This document shows, piece by piece, positions 50,601 to 62,272 of a stretch of DNA of 64,000 bases. Made by a program: the position numbers and the translations under genes. Source of the stretch: Gordionus sp. m RMFG-2023 (lineage: Eukaryota; Nematomorpha; Gordioida; Chordodea; Parachordodidae); the NCBI RefSeq assembly GCF_954871325.1, contig NC_088777.1:47593366-47657365 (forward strand), read 5' to 3'. The notes beneath the pieces are model-generated. The model did no database searches and was not told where the DNA came from. It saw nothing but the letters and a program-made list of their open reading frames with translations. Each line of letters starts with the position of its first letter. Within the stretch, counting starts at the first letter, position 1.

Positions 50601-51697
50601 TATCAAACCTGATCCAATTCATGGCTATGTTGGCTAGGCTGATCAATTTAACACAAAGTCCAACTGGCAAAAAGATGTTTTGGCTGGTCTACACAAATTG
50701 TGCAAACTGTAAAGTATTTTTATGGGCCAGGGTAAAGTTTTGAAAATGATTTTAAAGTTGATAATTTTAGGCAAATTTATGTAGCTTTCCATGATAAAAA
50801 AATTATTATGGATCAAACTAGATTATTTTTACAAAATATATTTTAAGGCCTTATAAAAAATAATTAAGGGCCCCAAAGATCTTATAATTTTAAAGGGATA
50901 CCCATGTGAACCTTTAATCAAAATAAATTTAATACTTACTTATTTATATATAAAAATAATATATAAAATTATTATGTATAAACAAGATAATAGATTAATG
51001 CATATATTTCTTATAATTTATAAGGTAATAATAATAAATAAGAACTAATATGATTACTTTTAAACATAACCATTTCTTCCAAAATATGAATATTCTAATG
51101 TTTATAAAAAATCAGTTTTAAATTTTAATGATCTTTCTTTGTTGAAAAAAATAATATTGGTTCAAATTGAACCTTTAAAAATTATTTTAAACCTGTTAAT
51201 ACTAATTTAACAGCTCAGTTTAAAGTCCTATATAATTATAACTAATTTACCACCTGTATTATTAAATCTTCAGCATTTTTTCCATCACAATTGTTTGATC
51301 CTCCTTTTTCACCATCATCAGCCTTATAAACTGTAGTCATGTGACTTAAAGATTGCACATCATGATTTGCTTAAAATTAACTTAACAAACATTGTATAAA
51401 AGATTTTTTTAAAACCTTTGAATATCACATGTCCTCCATTCCCGCCATTACCACCACCAGTACCTCCTTTGTTATTACCATATAAATGAATAAAAGAGCA
51501 GCCACCATTTCCTCCCTTGCCACCTTGTGTTCGTACAATCTTACAATCTATGAATGGAGAAGTTTTCTAAAACTTCATTTATATATGTAAATATAATGTA
51601 TAACTCTTTGTATCTGTGAGCGAGGTTTGTATAAGATCAGTGGTTCATTATTCATAGATAAATTTCTTAGTATTACTTTGATTAAAATTTTATTCAT
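47651..51697 (-). CDS. MTG2: Mitochondrial ribosome-associated GTPase 2 (Obg family)
   Basis: Obg-type GTPase that assists mitochondrial large-subunit assembly. Exons (minus): 51697-51605, 51566-51416, 51369-51254, 49311-49030, 48780-48598, 48409-47651; frames join cleanly to 527 residues (human about 406). The N-terminus [12 protein letters not shown] is presequence-like. Residues ~36-214 are the glycine-rich Obg fold ([30 protein letters not shown]). The G domain starts at 215: G1 GFPNVGKST (216-224), PFTT (240-243), G3 DLPG (263-266), FLRHAQRC. G4 reads TKFD (464-467), not the usual NKxD; G5 is ISA (491-493). Between G3 and G4 lie about 130 extra residues rich in N, D, S and H, flanking the helix [14 protein letters not shown]. 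The introns are 38, 46, 1942, 249 and 188 nt. Convergent with SNX14. The start is the first ATG giving a basic leader in frame. Confidence 0.93.
49496..49672. repeat. Direct repeat of GCGTTTAAATCGCGCGATT
   Basis: An exact 19-bp, CpG-rich near-palindrome occurs twice, at about 49496 and 49654, in MTG2 intron 3. The 160 bp between them include ATCAGCTGT, as in the element at 32335, so this may be a decayed relative of that transposon. Confidence 0.6.
49906..50128. mobile_element. Family 1 MITE in MTG2 intron 3
   Basis: 223 bp, TAGTGTTGTTAAACGGCTTG to CGAGCCGTTTAACAACACTA. Flanks GCTTCTAT (49898-49905) and GCTTCTAC (50129-50136) are an 8-bp duplication with one change. The best-preserved family copy together with the one at 12096. 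Confidence 0.92.
50137..51253. other. Rest of MTG2 intron 3, no exon seen
   Basis: A 250-bp patch (50490-50740) has less extreme AT content and repeats TTGGCTCAAG/TTGGCTAGGC-like words, suggesting an old repeat. Nothing coding is supported. Confidence 0.5.
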
Positions 51698-52030
51698 TAC
51701 ACTCGTGTGAAGATGAATGAATGTTTTATATCTTTGCCATATGTTATTTGCTACTTTACTCGGTATCGTCCCACCAAATCGTATGAAGATTATGAATTAG
51801 GCGTTTTGTCGTATTGCCAAGATTCCCAAAAAAATCTCGAAGATTCCCAAAACTAATTAAAGAGGTTAAAGATATATCGCAACAATTATCAACACTAAGA
51901 AAATTATAAATTAAAGTATATATTATTTAATTTGCATATAATAATTAATTTTTTTAGAAAACTAGGCAAAACAAAGAGTGCATATTTTATGGAGACCATT
52001 AGTCCAAGTAAATAGTATCTTTTAGATGTT

Positions 52031-52940
52031 TATATCATTTTTAAACAAAGCTATTATTCAAATTCTAATAATCAAATGGTTCAATATAGTTTGATTAAAT
52101 CAAAATACAACAATAATATTATCTATTTTAACAAAAATTTAATTCAATTTATACATTATCAAGCAAAAAAAAGAGATTGCATTTTTATATATTAATTAAA
52201 ATTTTTATTATGAGATATTTGATAAAAATTTTAATAATGTTTTATCAAAGATATATTTATAATACAATTGTGCTGTCTATTATATATTAATGGATCTAGA
52301 GCATTAAGAGTTTGCTAAAATATTGTAAATTATCTGCTATTTATATCATTTTTAACATAGCTATTATTCAAATTCTAATAATCAAATGGTTCAATATAGT
52401 TTGATTAAATCAAAATACAACAATAATATTATCTATTCTAAAAAATTTAATTCAATTTATACATTATCATGCAAAAAAAGAGATTGCATTTTTATATATT
52501 AAAATTTTTATTATGAGATATTTGATATAAATTTTAATAATGTTATATCAAAGATATATTTATAATACAATTGTGCTGTCTATTATATATTAATGGATCT
52601 AGAGTATTAAGAGTTTGCTAAAATATTGTAAATTATCTCCTATTTATATCATTTTTAAACAAAGCTATTATTCAAATTCTAATAAATGGTTCAATATAGT
52701 TTGATAAAATCAAAATACAACAATAATATTATCTATTCTAACAAAAATTTAATTCAATTTATACATTATTATGCAAAAAAAAGAGATTGCATTAAAATTT
52801 TTATTATGAGATATTTGATATAAATTTTAATAATGTTTTATCAAAGATATATTTATAATACAATTGTGCTTTCTATTATATATTAATGGATCTAGAGTAT
52901 TAATAGTTTGCTAATATATTGTAAATTATCTGCTATTTAT
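52031..52940. repeat. Three tandem copies of a ~305-bp unit
   Basis: Copies at 52031-52341, 52342-52644 and 52645-52940. Each opens TATATCATTTTTAA, contains CAATTGTGCTGTCTATTATA (one change in the third) and closes GTAAATTATCTGCTATT. They differ only by small indels. No ORF. This is a local satellite-like triplication. Confidence 0.95.
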
Positions 52941-54159
52941 TTTTTAATATATACTGTTCTTGTATTAATATAAATATTAATTACCATTTAGCCATTTAAA
53001 TTTAATTTAAAATAAAAAGCATTTTTTAATTTATTTGTCAAATCTGTTACAACGTTTCAAAATTATACAAATTTATAATCGCTTCAAATATATTTGTGGC
53101 CATTTTAGGTCATTTGACGTTTTTTCACAAATGTTCATACTATTGGCGGCTACACTATATTTAAAATGATATATTATATACAAATACAATATATTAAAAA
53201 AATTAGATCTGAACTCGAACTTTTGAATTTTATTTCATAAGTATATATCAAAATATATATTTTACTCTTTAACCCTTCAAGTAGGGGCTAAAATATAAAC
53301 TATTAAATTTAAAATATTTTGTAATTTGACTCCTGGATAATTGAGAACTATAATTTCATTAGATAACTTCGTTTCGTCCCTTCTTTCCTACATACCTGAT
53401 TTGAGGTCAGTAAAATACTGAAGGTTTGGGTTCTCAATCTAATGTCATTTTAAAATAATTTATAAAATATAGACAAAATTACTCAAAATAATGAAATTTT
53501 AAAAATTGGGTTGGGTGCGAATAGGCTTTTTTTGGTGGAGATGATAGGCTTACCCCAAATGGCCTGTATAGCAAGAAATATAGGCTATATTTTTTTTTAT
53601 TTATACGCGTTTTTAAGTCGATGAAAAGTTACGTAGGAAAAATATATTTGCGAAGTTAATTTCCTGCCCAATATTTTTAATTTGAAGATTTGATGGATGT
53701 TTTAAAAAAAATTTATTTCACCATATATTATTTTTATAATTTTATTCTTTTAAGTTTAGATTCAAATATATCAATATACTTGTATATGTCGTATTGGGAT
53801 ATGGAATCATGTGGATTCGGAATCCTTACATGAAAATTTGAGATCTTGAATCCCCACTTTTTTTTCAAAATCTTTTATTAAAACTTCTATTTCTAATAAT
53901 TATTAACTCATTTTTCAGGAGAGAATGTATTTTTATCTAAACTATAAGGGGGCGTATATATTTTCTCAAAAATAACGGGCGGGTAATCTATCCTCTCTAC
54001 GTCTACTTTATTATAAAAGAAACTTTAAAAAAGGTAAAAAGAAAGGATTTGTAAAAAGAGAAAAACAAAAAAACTCTGAACCAAGGTTTGTAAAAAGAGG
54101 AAAATAAAAACTAGGAACCGATCTTATTAAAACTACCGATCCAACACTTCCTTTGTAGC
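52941..54159. other. AT-rich DNA upstream of a retroelement fossil
   Basis: No coding frame. The last 250 bp are purine-rich and may include the LTR of the following element, but I cannot delimit an LTR. Confidence 0.4.
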
Positions 54160-55950
54160 GTAAAATTTATCAGTTGGTGACCAAGACGAAGTTTTCGTTA
54201 GTTTACCCGTGTGTGCGGACGTTTATAGGAAATTAGTTTACCCGTGTGTGCGGACATTGTTTTTGAAAATTTAGTTAGGTTGAGAAATTGGGTTACCCGG
54301 GGATCGAAAGTTTTAATAAAAGAAGCGATAACACGAGATTGCTATCCAAATTTTTATTAACGACCTGTTGCACGAAAGTGCTGCGCATAGATGAACCTAT
54401 TAGACGAAATTCACCCAAATAACTCATTACACGTAAGTGCTGCCCAAATTTTATCTAATTAAAAAAATTATTATCCGAATTTGTGTTATTTTTTCTCATT
54501 ACACGGAAGTGCTGCCCAAATTTTGTTAGATATAAAACTGTTACAAGAAATTTACACGAATTTTGTCAGATATTAACCCTCAAAGTGTGCATGTATATGC
54601 GCATAATTGACTTGTTTATGCTACTTATAATATCTTACTTGTTGACATTACAAATAATCAAGATTTTTATTTTGAAATTAATCATAAATTTTTTATAACG
54701 CCGGGATGAAAAGTTTAAAATTTGTTAAATACTGGAAAATACAGTATAATATTTTTGGAGCGCTAGTTATACTATTAATATGGATATGTTTAGTTTGAAG
54801 CAGGAGAATGAGGAGGAGTCGCAGCGTTAAAATAAAAGGACAGAATTTGACCATTGAGGGGCATAATGGAGAAGAGGATATGATGGGTAAAGTAACCTGG
54901 TTACCGGTTCAAGAGTTAATCAAAGGGTGGACAGATAGTGATATATGTTCTGATAAACAAAATTTCGATAATAGTTAAGTTTTGAGACCGTAGAGAGAGC
55001 CAAGGGAAAATTCTAGAAGAATGAGATTGGAGATAAGACAAAGTTTTGAGCCTGGAGTAATGAGTTGTTATAATTGTGGTAAACCAGCTCATATGCTCAG
55101 GGATTGCCGTGAGACAAAATTCTTAGTTGTGGTAAGCTTGGACATATTGCCCCTTATTGTATAGGTAAGCAAGAGAGATTGAGACGTGCGGGTTTTGGTC
55201 AATTTAGACATAATAAGGTGGAGTGTAATATGAACAATTACAACAACAGAAGCAGTTTTCCACAGAGTGGGATGGATCCGAATGCTTCAAATGTGAGGAC
55301 AATTGAGCGGGAGAAAATGGAAGGAGTTCGTGCAGTAAATGTTAAAGAAACGGAGGAGAAAAATATAGAATGTTTCAATGCCGAAAGGATGAGCATGTAG
55401 CGAGGACTGTGAGAATTTGTGACTATATGATGGCGAAAAATTTGCAAGATGGGTCGGGGTGCGGCGGTTGAAAGGGACAAAGGAGGAGCGTTATCAGAGA
55501 AAAACAAATAAAGAGGGAGGTGTCAATATGCTACAAGAGGGCTAGTACAAGATCCTTGTCCGAGAGTGATGATAAATTTAGGGAGAATGGTTCCCATGTT
55601 ATTTGATACGGGAGCAGCCATTTCGGTAATTGGATATAATGGATATCAGAGTATTTGGCCCGGTGAAATGATAGAGAATGAGGGGTTAAGAATAAGACAG
55701 TTCGATGAGACCCTGTTGGCAGCAATGGGAAGAGTGGAAATAGTAGCAACATTGGAGGAAAGGGTTGAAATATTAGATTTAGGGGTTGTCAATCGGAATA
55801 TAGAAGCGATGATCGCCAGTGTTACGGATGCGGAGAACGGGGTCACATTCGATGTTCATGCCCTATGGAGCGACATAGGGAGGAGACCGAATTGGGAACA
55901 GTGGAGCAAATTATGATGAGAGTACCGAGTACCGCAATCATGGCGGTCAG
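54160..55950 (+). mobile_element. LTR-retroelement fossil: leader, gag and protease
   Basis: Parts in order: a leader with a TTGGTGACCAAGACGAAG stretch resembling a Gypsy primer-binding region (54171); direct repeats in the leader (GTTTACCCGTGTGTGCGGAC at 54200 and 54235; CACGNAAGTGCTGC three times at 54371, 54430, 54503); a gag region with two CCHC knuckles near 55060-55170 (CYNCGKPAHMLRDC); and a retropepsin-like region around 55566-55916 with MLFDTGAAISVIG. No polymerase follows. Broken, several breaks; 3' end lost. Family most likely Gypsy-like. Confidence 0.75.
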
Positions 55951-55964
55951 ATGGGGCGGAGCAG

Positions 55965-56048
55965 ATGAACGAGCGCCGACACTTTTTTGGCGCGCGGCGT
56001 CGGCGTGGTCAAAATCATCGGCCGCGGCGCATTTGACCGGCGGCGCAC
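55965..56048. other. GC- and CpG-rich island at a junction
   Basis: Strongly CpG-rich words (GAGCGCCGACAC, GGCGCGCGGCGTCGGCG, GGCCGCGGCGC) in a genome that is otherwise strongly AT-rich. Internal inverted pairs CGCCGAC/GTCGGCG. Lies exactly between the protease fossil and the left inverted repeat. Origin unknown. Confidence 0.8.
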
Positions 56049-56049
56049 A

Positions 56050-56440
56050 TGTCTAGCTTAGTGAAACCTTTAGGATCAATAAAACCTAATCAAGCCAAAA
56101 GATCCAAATATATATTTTTAACAGTTATCGATCCTCCTGGCTTTTACAAATAATAATTCACATTTTTAAGATTAATAATTACAAAAAAGAAACTTCTTAT
56201 CTTTTTATGAAACTTTATAATGAGTTTTCTCAATTCTTTTTATAAAATCACAATTAATAAGCTTGTGGAATATTGCACTAATTGGTTTAAACATTTTATT
56301 ATTATTTATTTTCATATCTTTATTTAACATATATGACGAACGTCTTTTTTAAAACATAAATATTCGACGGTCTTTTTTAAGACCAATGAATACCCAGCGG
56401 CACCTTTAAGGGCCTATGAATTTTAATTAAAGTAAACTCC
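56050..56440. repeat. Left arm of a 0.4-kb inverted repeat
   Basis: Contains TTTAGGATCAATAAAACCTA, ATCGATCCTCCTGGC, GAAACTTCTTATC and GACGAACGTCTTTTTTAA in the order and spacing of the reverse complement of 62755-63222. Clearly related but diverged by many substitutions and indels. Confidence 0.8.
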
Positions 56441-56532
56441 AATTTGATAAGAATTATAAATTATTTAATTTATTTTACATGAATAAAAAATTTAATATAA
56501 ATTTAAAAGTCTAAATAAAAATGACTAGAGTC

Positions 56533-56700
56533 TAGTGTTGTTAATTTGCTTGGTCATAAAATTTACGACCCTTTTATGTGCTCAGGCCGACCCGGGGTTC
56601 AGACCCGGGGTCCAGAACCGGGATTCAGACTCGGGGTCCAGAACCGGGGTTCAGACCCGGGGTCGTGTCGTGTAACGATTTAATAAACAAGTTGATAATT
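56533..56700. repeat. GC-rich tandem repeat behind a MITE-like tip
   Basis: A TAGTGTTGTTAATTTGCTTGG tip at 56533 is followed at 56589-56665 by imperfect ~16-bp units of the form GACCCGGGGTTCA and GGTCCAGAACCGG, about five in a row. No right terminus was found. Confidence 0.7.
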
Positions 56701-57038
56701 AAATATTTTTTTATTGTAATAATAATAATCATTGAAAGAGGGCGGGTCTAGGTCTTGGGGGGTCAGGAATAATTTATCAAAACAAAATATCGATATATGG
56801 GTAAAATATAATCTAAATATCTTTAGATTGAAAGTATTCATTTTTTATCTTGATGGCTATGACTTGGTTTTGGAGGTGGATAGAGGGGGTGGGGGGGGGG
56901 GGGGGTGAAAAATAATATTTTTTGATATGGAAATAAAAATATTTTTTTTATAATAATAATAATGATCACTCATACAGGGCGGGTATAGGTCTTGAGGGGT
57001 CAGGTATATTTTTATTAACACAAAATATCGATATGGGT
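56701..57038. repeat. Two copies of a ~100-bp segment
   Basis: 56701-56802 and 56938-57038 share AATAATAATAATCA, GGGCGGGT.TAGGTCTTG, GGGTCAGG and CAAAATATCGATAT, about 235 bp apart, separated by a poly-G tract. A MITE-like tip (TAGTGTTGTTTAATTGG) starts at 57038. Confidence 0.75.
56885..56905. repeat. Poly-G tract
   Basis: Five G, T, then fifteen G; the longest G/C homopolymer in the window. Confidence 0.95.
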
Positions 57039-57059
57039 AGTGTTGTTTAATTGGTTGGT

Positions 57060-58602
57060 TGTGTAAATCCCAAACCCGAGGTTTGGGTCTAATAAAATCA
57101 CTGCGATCTACATTAGCAATATTTATATAAGAAATAAGCCAGCATTAACTCGAACCCCATAAATAATGTTGTTTCAAATATTTTAATTAAAAATTTTTAT
57201 CAATAATATCGAACTTAAATAAGAAAATCCTGCAAGCAACTCAGCTTATGACTAAAAAATTTTTAATCGGGACCACTTACTTAGGGCTTGGAAATAATTA
57301 AAATGAATTATTATGTAGGTTTGCTTATAGATTATTTCTATACCATCCTGATATTAGTTCAGAATTAGATACGAACTTTCTGACCGGATTTATTTAATTT
57401 CCAACTAGAGTATGAATATTTAATAATATATTTAATTAAAATATAATTTTTATTTTCGGGTTTTTAATAATAAAATTAAGTATCTGTAGCTAATTTTTTT
57501 AATAAAATCCCCTATTTTCTTATGTGATAAAAAAAGTAAATTATATATTTCTACATGATTTTAAAATCTAAAATAAAGATGTGATTGATATTAACGAGTG
57601 GCTTAGCGTCTCTAGTTTCTATAAATATAATAAAATATTTTTATTTTACATAAAAAATTCAACATAAAATTGATTAATTTAGATCTATTTAAAAATATTT
57701 CCGTCAACATTCTCGATGGAAACAGTTATAATTATAAATTTGATGAAAATTAATTTTCCATTTTTTTAGATTTCGGAAGAAAAGGAAGTTTTTCAAAAAA
57801 ATTTCAAAAACACATTTGTTTTCAATTATAATTTTATTCGTATTTGTAAATATCATCATCATCGTCATCGCTTTTCTTATTATGTATAATATAATTATAA
57901 TAACCATATTAAAACTGAAACAGAAAATAAAATATAAAAATGAAATCAGATAATTAGTAATTACTAATTATCTATTAAATTAGTTTTTCAAACTTCAAAG
58001 ATATGTATGATATAGATCGAATTTCCTTTTCGATATATCATATCGTATGTGAGTTAAAGAGGCTGTGAAATATATTAATCAAAAAACTAGTAATTGCCTC
58101 AATTATATAGATCTTGTTTTGTTATTTGGTCTGAAGAACGCTTTGAAAAATAATTATTTAAGTTAAATTACAGGAAGTTTTTAAAAAATAACAAAAATTT
58201 TCTCAACAATTTCTTTTAAGTTTTTAATAGTAAATTTAATTTTATTTTTGCAATAAAAATTTTTATATCTGAAGGGGTTTTATTTTTGATAAAATCGTCA
58301 ACATATTTCATTAAACATCATATTCATAATTCATAACTTAATAAACCCCACTTCAAAAATATTTAAAAAAATTGTAAATTGAATAAAAAAAATTATTTTT
58401 CTATTTAAACAATAATAATTAATTTTAACTTCAAAAAAACTAACGGAAGTTTTATTTTTAAAAACTATATATAGAAGAATAAAAATAGTAGAATTTAAAA
58501 AATAATTTATTTTAAATAATAAAGTTTTCTTCTAAAATTTTTCACGCTTTTATCGTTTTTTACAAAACTAAATATCACTTAAATTTTTTATAATAAAGTA
58601 AT
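57060..58602. other. AT-rich DNA, no gene seen
   Basis: Only low-complexity frames. Ends at the GTAAT target duplication of the LTR element. Confidence 0.5.
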
Positions 58603-59466
58603 TGTTGTGATTTTGTTCGTTTAAGTTTTATACATATATATATAATTTATATATGAAATGTCAGTTAACTTTCACGTTATATGTATTTATACATATATAT
58701 AATTTTATATACAAAATGTCAATCAAAAGGGAATTTTAAAAGGATATTGTTTTTTCCTTAGGGAAAAAAGATTAGGGTCTTTGTTGAAGATTAATTTTTA
58801 TTGTCTTTGTCTTGATGTAAAATATGAAATAATAAAATCATTGATGGTTCTAAAAACTAAAAGTTTAATTTATTTGATTATTAATTTGCTATGTTTTGTA
58901 GATATCAATGGAGTGTTAAATACTTTTATTTACATATATAATAATGGTGCACGTATTAACCAGGATGAGACACCGAAAGTTGATGGCAAATGTTATGTAA
59001 AAGTATCATTTGAATCAAATGGAATTGGATGATGTTCAACTATTCTGGATATACTGGTAAGAATTTATTTTAATTGTAATACACAACGCAATGAGAGATA
59101 TTTTATTGATTAAATATGAATAAATAATATTAGTATAAAATATTAATTAATTTGAATATTTTTAGTATTTATATGATATTATTATGAACTTATTAGAATG
59201 CAAAATATATATATAAGGAGGGTGAAAATTGTGTTAATATTTTGATATTTTTAAAAAAAATATATATATGAAATATTTATGATTAAGAAATAAGGTATAT
59301 TTATATGTATGAGATGGGATATTTTTATTGTCTTGTTGGAAGAGATTTTTAATAAAGAAATAAATGAGATTCAGAGACCTTTAAATTCTGAAATGAATTT
59401 AGGTATGAATATTAATTTCATTAATTAAAATTTCTTAAATGGAAATATAATGGTAGAAGAGTGGGG

Positions 59467-59706
59467 TACTTATGGGAATGAGTCCATGTAAATTTTTGTG
59501 GAAAATTTAAATGGTAATATGAATGTTACTTATGGGAATGAGTCCATGTAAATTTTTGTGGAAAATTTAAATGGTAATATGAATGTTACTTATGGGAATG
59601 AGTCCATGTAAATTTTTGTGGAAAATTTAAATGGTAATATGAATGTTACTTATGGGAATGAGTCCATGTAAATTTTTGTGAAAAATTTAAATGGTAATAT
59701 GAATGT
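59467..59706. repeat. 60-bp tandem repeat, four copies
   Basis: Four head-to-tail 60-bp units beginning TACTTATGGGAATGAGTCC, identical but for one base in the fourth. Inside the non-coding LTR element. Confidence 0.97.
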
Positions 59707-59929
59707 AATATGAATATATTGAAAGAATTTAAAAAATATCAAATATGTATATACAATTTGGTTTTTTTTTAAAAAAAATGGGCATATGAGTTGGTTCATT
59801 CTTTTAGTTCAAATATTAATTAATACAATTTATTGGGATAATATTAATGAATACAGGATAATATGTTAAATATTTGGGAATAATATGTTAATGGGAAATT
59901 TAATATGTATTAAATATTAAGTATGTAAT

Positions 59930-60300
59930 TTTTGTTGATAAATATAGGGAATATATTTAAGTCATATTAACATGTGAAGTAAAAAATATTGTTAAATATA
60001 GGGAATATATTTGAGGCATATTAACATGTGAAATAAACAATATTGTTAAATATAGGGAATCTATTTGAGGCATATTAATTAATGAATTGTAGTTAATATA
60101 TGGATATATTAAATGCTTAATTTTAATTAAGTATATTGGGTAATTAATTATAATGGTTTAAAAAAAATATATATAGAGAGAAAATTCAGTGTGAATTAAG
60201 CATTTAGGGCAATTAGTGAGTAATTAATTATAATGGTTTCAAAAAAATATAGAGAATATATTTAGAATTCAGTGGGAATTAAACATTTAGAGTAATTAAA
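59930..60300. repeat. Further imperfect tandem repeats in the LTR element
   Basis: About three ~60-bp units (TTAAATATAGGGAATATATTTG, GGCATATTAACATGTGAA) at 59930-60085, followed by two ~90-bp units (GTAATTAATTATAATGGTTT, AATTCAGTGNGAATTAA) at 60130-60300. Confidence 0.8.
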
Positions 60301-61339
60301 TGTTGGAAGAAAAGAAGATATTATCAATATTATGAAATTTTACAATATTTTTATATTTTTTTGTATAAATTAAAATTTTAAATTGTATTTGAATATATTT
60401 GTATTATGTTTATGTCATACAAATCATGTATTTTTATGTTTACCAATGTCAATGGATCTAAAGATATTACATCTTATTGTTTAAAAAAAAATATCAAAAT
60501 TTTATTGAGATAAAGTCTTACATTAGTGATATATATGTAGCAAAATTATATTTATAGAGATTTTATGTAGTTATTTATGATTATGTCTTTAAAATCATAT
60601 TTTTGTTAGATTACACTTTAAACATTTTTTTTTGGAAAAATTCAAATTTGTATTGAGACAAAATATCGCATTGATTATATATATGAAAAGAAATTATATT
60701 TAGTGATAGTATATATTTTGACTATTAATTTTTGATGAAATATTTATCATTATGTTTTATTAACACATGATGTGTTGGAAGATAAATATGGAGAAGTGGA
60801 GAGTAATGATGACCAAGAGCTATGACTTAAATGAAAGGATTGAAAAGATTATGGCAAAATGATATCCAATAAATGATGAGAATTGAAATGAAGGGGAAAG
60901 ATTATATGAACATGAATTGAATATTATAAATTAAATTGAAAAATATTTTTGGATAATGTAACACGTGGTTTTTGAAGGGTGGGCGTGTTGTGATTTTGTA
61001 CGTTTAAGTTATATATTTATACATATATATATAATTTATATATGAAATGTCAGTTAACTTTCACGTTATATGTATTTATACATATATATAATTTTATATA
61101 CAAAATGTCAATCAAAAGGGAATTTTAAAAGGATATTGTTTTTTCCTTGGGGAAAAAAGATTAGGGTCTTTGTTGAAGAATAATTTTTATTGTCTTTGTC
61201 TTGATGTAAAATATGAAATAATAAAATCATTGATGGTTCTAAAAACTAAAAGTTTAATTTATTTGATTATTAATTTGCTATGTTTTGTAGATATCAATGG
61301 AGTGTTAAATACTTTTATTTACATATATAATAGTAATGT

Positions 61340-62272
61340 GTAACATTTTAGAAGATGAGGATTGGTCTGATTCTGATTATTTTAATGGTGGACAATCAAC
61401 CTCAACACCGATTTCACCTGTAAACATTCCAAGCGATGAATTTTCAATATCTCAGTGGGACAAGAATTAGTTGTTTCATTTTATGGGGATTCTACATCAT
61501 CCAATTCAGTAGATATAAAATTTCGCGCTGACTCCCAAGAAGTCAAGGAAGAGGTGCCTCTATTGCACTGCAATATACAGCCATACTACTTCACAAAGTA
61601 TATTACTTTTTATTAATTTTTGGATTACCTTTATTTTCTCATAAAACATTTTGTTACATTTTCTTATCAAAAAATATTTTGCATATCATATTTGTAGTAT
61701 TTTTGACATATATTTTGGTATTATCGTTAACATTTATTAGAAATAATTTAGCCAGAAATTAAATTTTATTGTATTTATCATAAAAATCTTATTTTTGTGT
61801 ATGAAATTGCACATAATAATAAAAGAAACATTCTACATAAATTCAAAAATATTAAATAAAATATTTACATAATAATATTTTTATTTTTTGTCAAGCTAAT
61901 CTTAAGAAACATCTAAAGTCCGCGCACTCAACTATATTCACTGAGTTATCACAAATAACAACAAAAGATACGATGTCCGGGATTAGAAAGCCTCTAATAC
62001 ATGAGAATTTAAATATGAACAAACTTATATTAAACTTTTTAATAAAAACATATAGTTCACTAAGTTTAGTGGATAATGAATCTTTTAAAAAGATGATCTA
62101 TTATGCAAATAGTAATCTGAAAGTTTGGTGTAGGCAGACATTATCCAAAAATTTAGACAAAATTTATAATATTGCCAAAATTCAACTAATAAAAAAATTT
62201 AAAAATGTTAAAAATAAATTTGCATTAACTAGTGATATATGGACTTCCCATATTACTGAGAATTGTGGATAG
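61340..62272 (+). pseudogene. N-terminal part of a hAT transposase (BED-finger type)
   Basis: Begins near an acidic segment (ILEDEDWSDSDYF). A BED zinc-finger C-terminal half (NLKKHLKSAHSTIF) follows near 61890-61940. Then an open stretch carries LNFLIKTYSSLSLVDNESF, TLSKNLDKIYNIAK and FALTSDIWTS, where the Asp of TSDIWTS matches the first catalytic residue of the hAT RNase H-like domain. It stops at 62272 with no insertion domain, later catalytic residues or dimerisation domain, so it is truncated. The 61600-61890 gap may be an intron (AAAG|TATATT to a TTTTTGTCAAG-like acceptor) or decay. The LTR element sits directly upstream. Confidence 0.75.

Larger units (their letters stand above)
58603..61332 (+). 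mobile_element. LTR element with intact ends and no recognisable protein
   Basis: LTRs at 58603-58943 and 60986-61332 are almost identical, begin TGTTGTGATTTTGT and end ACATATATAATA. Exact 5-bp duplication GTAAT (58598-58602, 61333-61337). A primer-binding-like TGGTGCACGTATTAACC follows the left LTR (58945), and a purine tract GAAGGGTGGGCG precedes the right LTR (60974). The ~2.04-kb interior is AT-rich, with tandem repeats and no gag or pol motif. Structurally whole, non-autonomous (LARD-like), and young by LTR similarity. Orientation follows PBS and purine tract. Confidence 0.88.
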
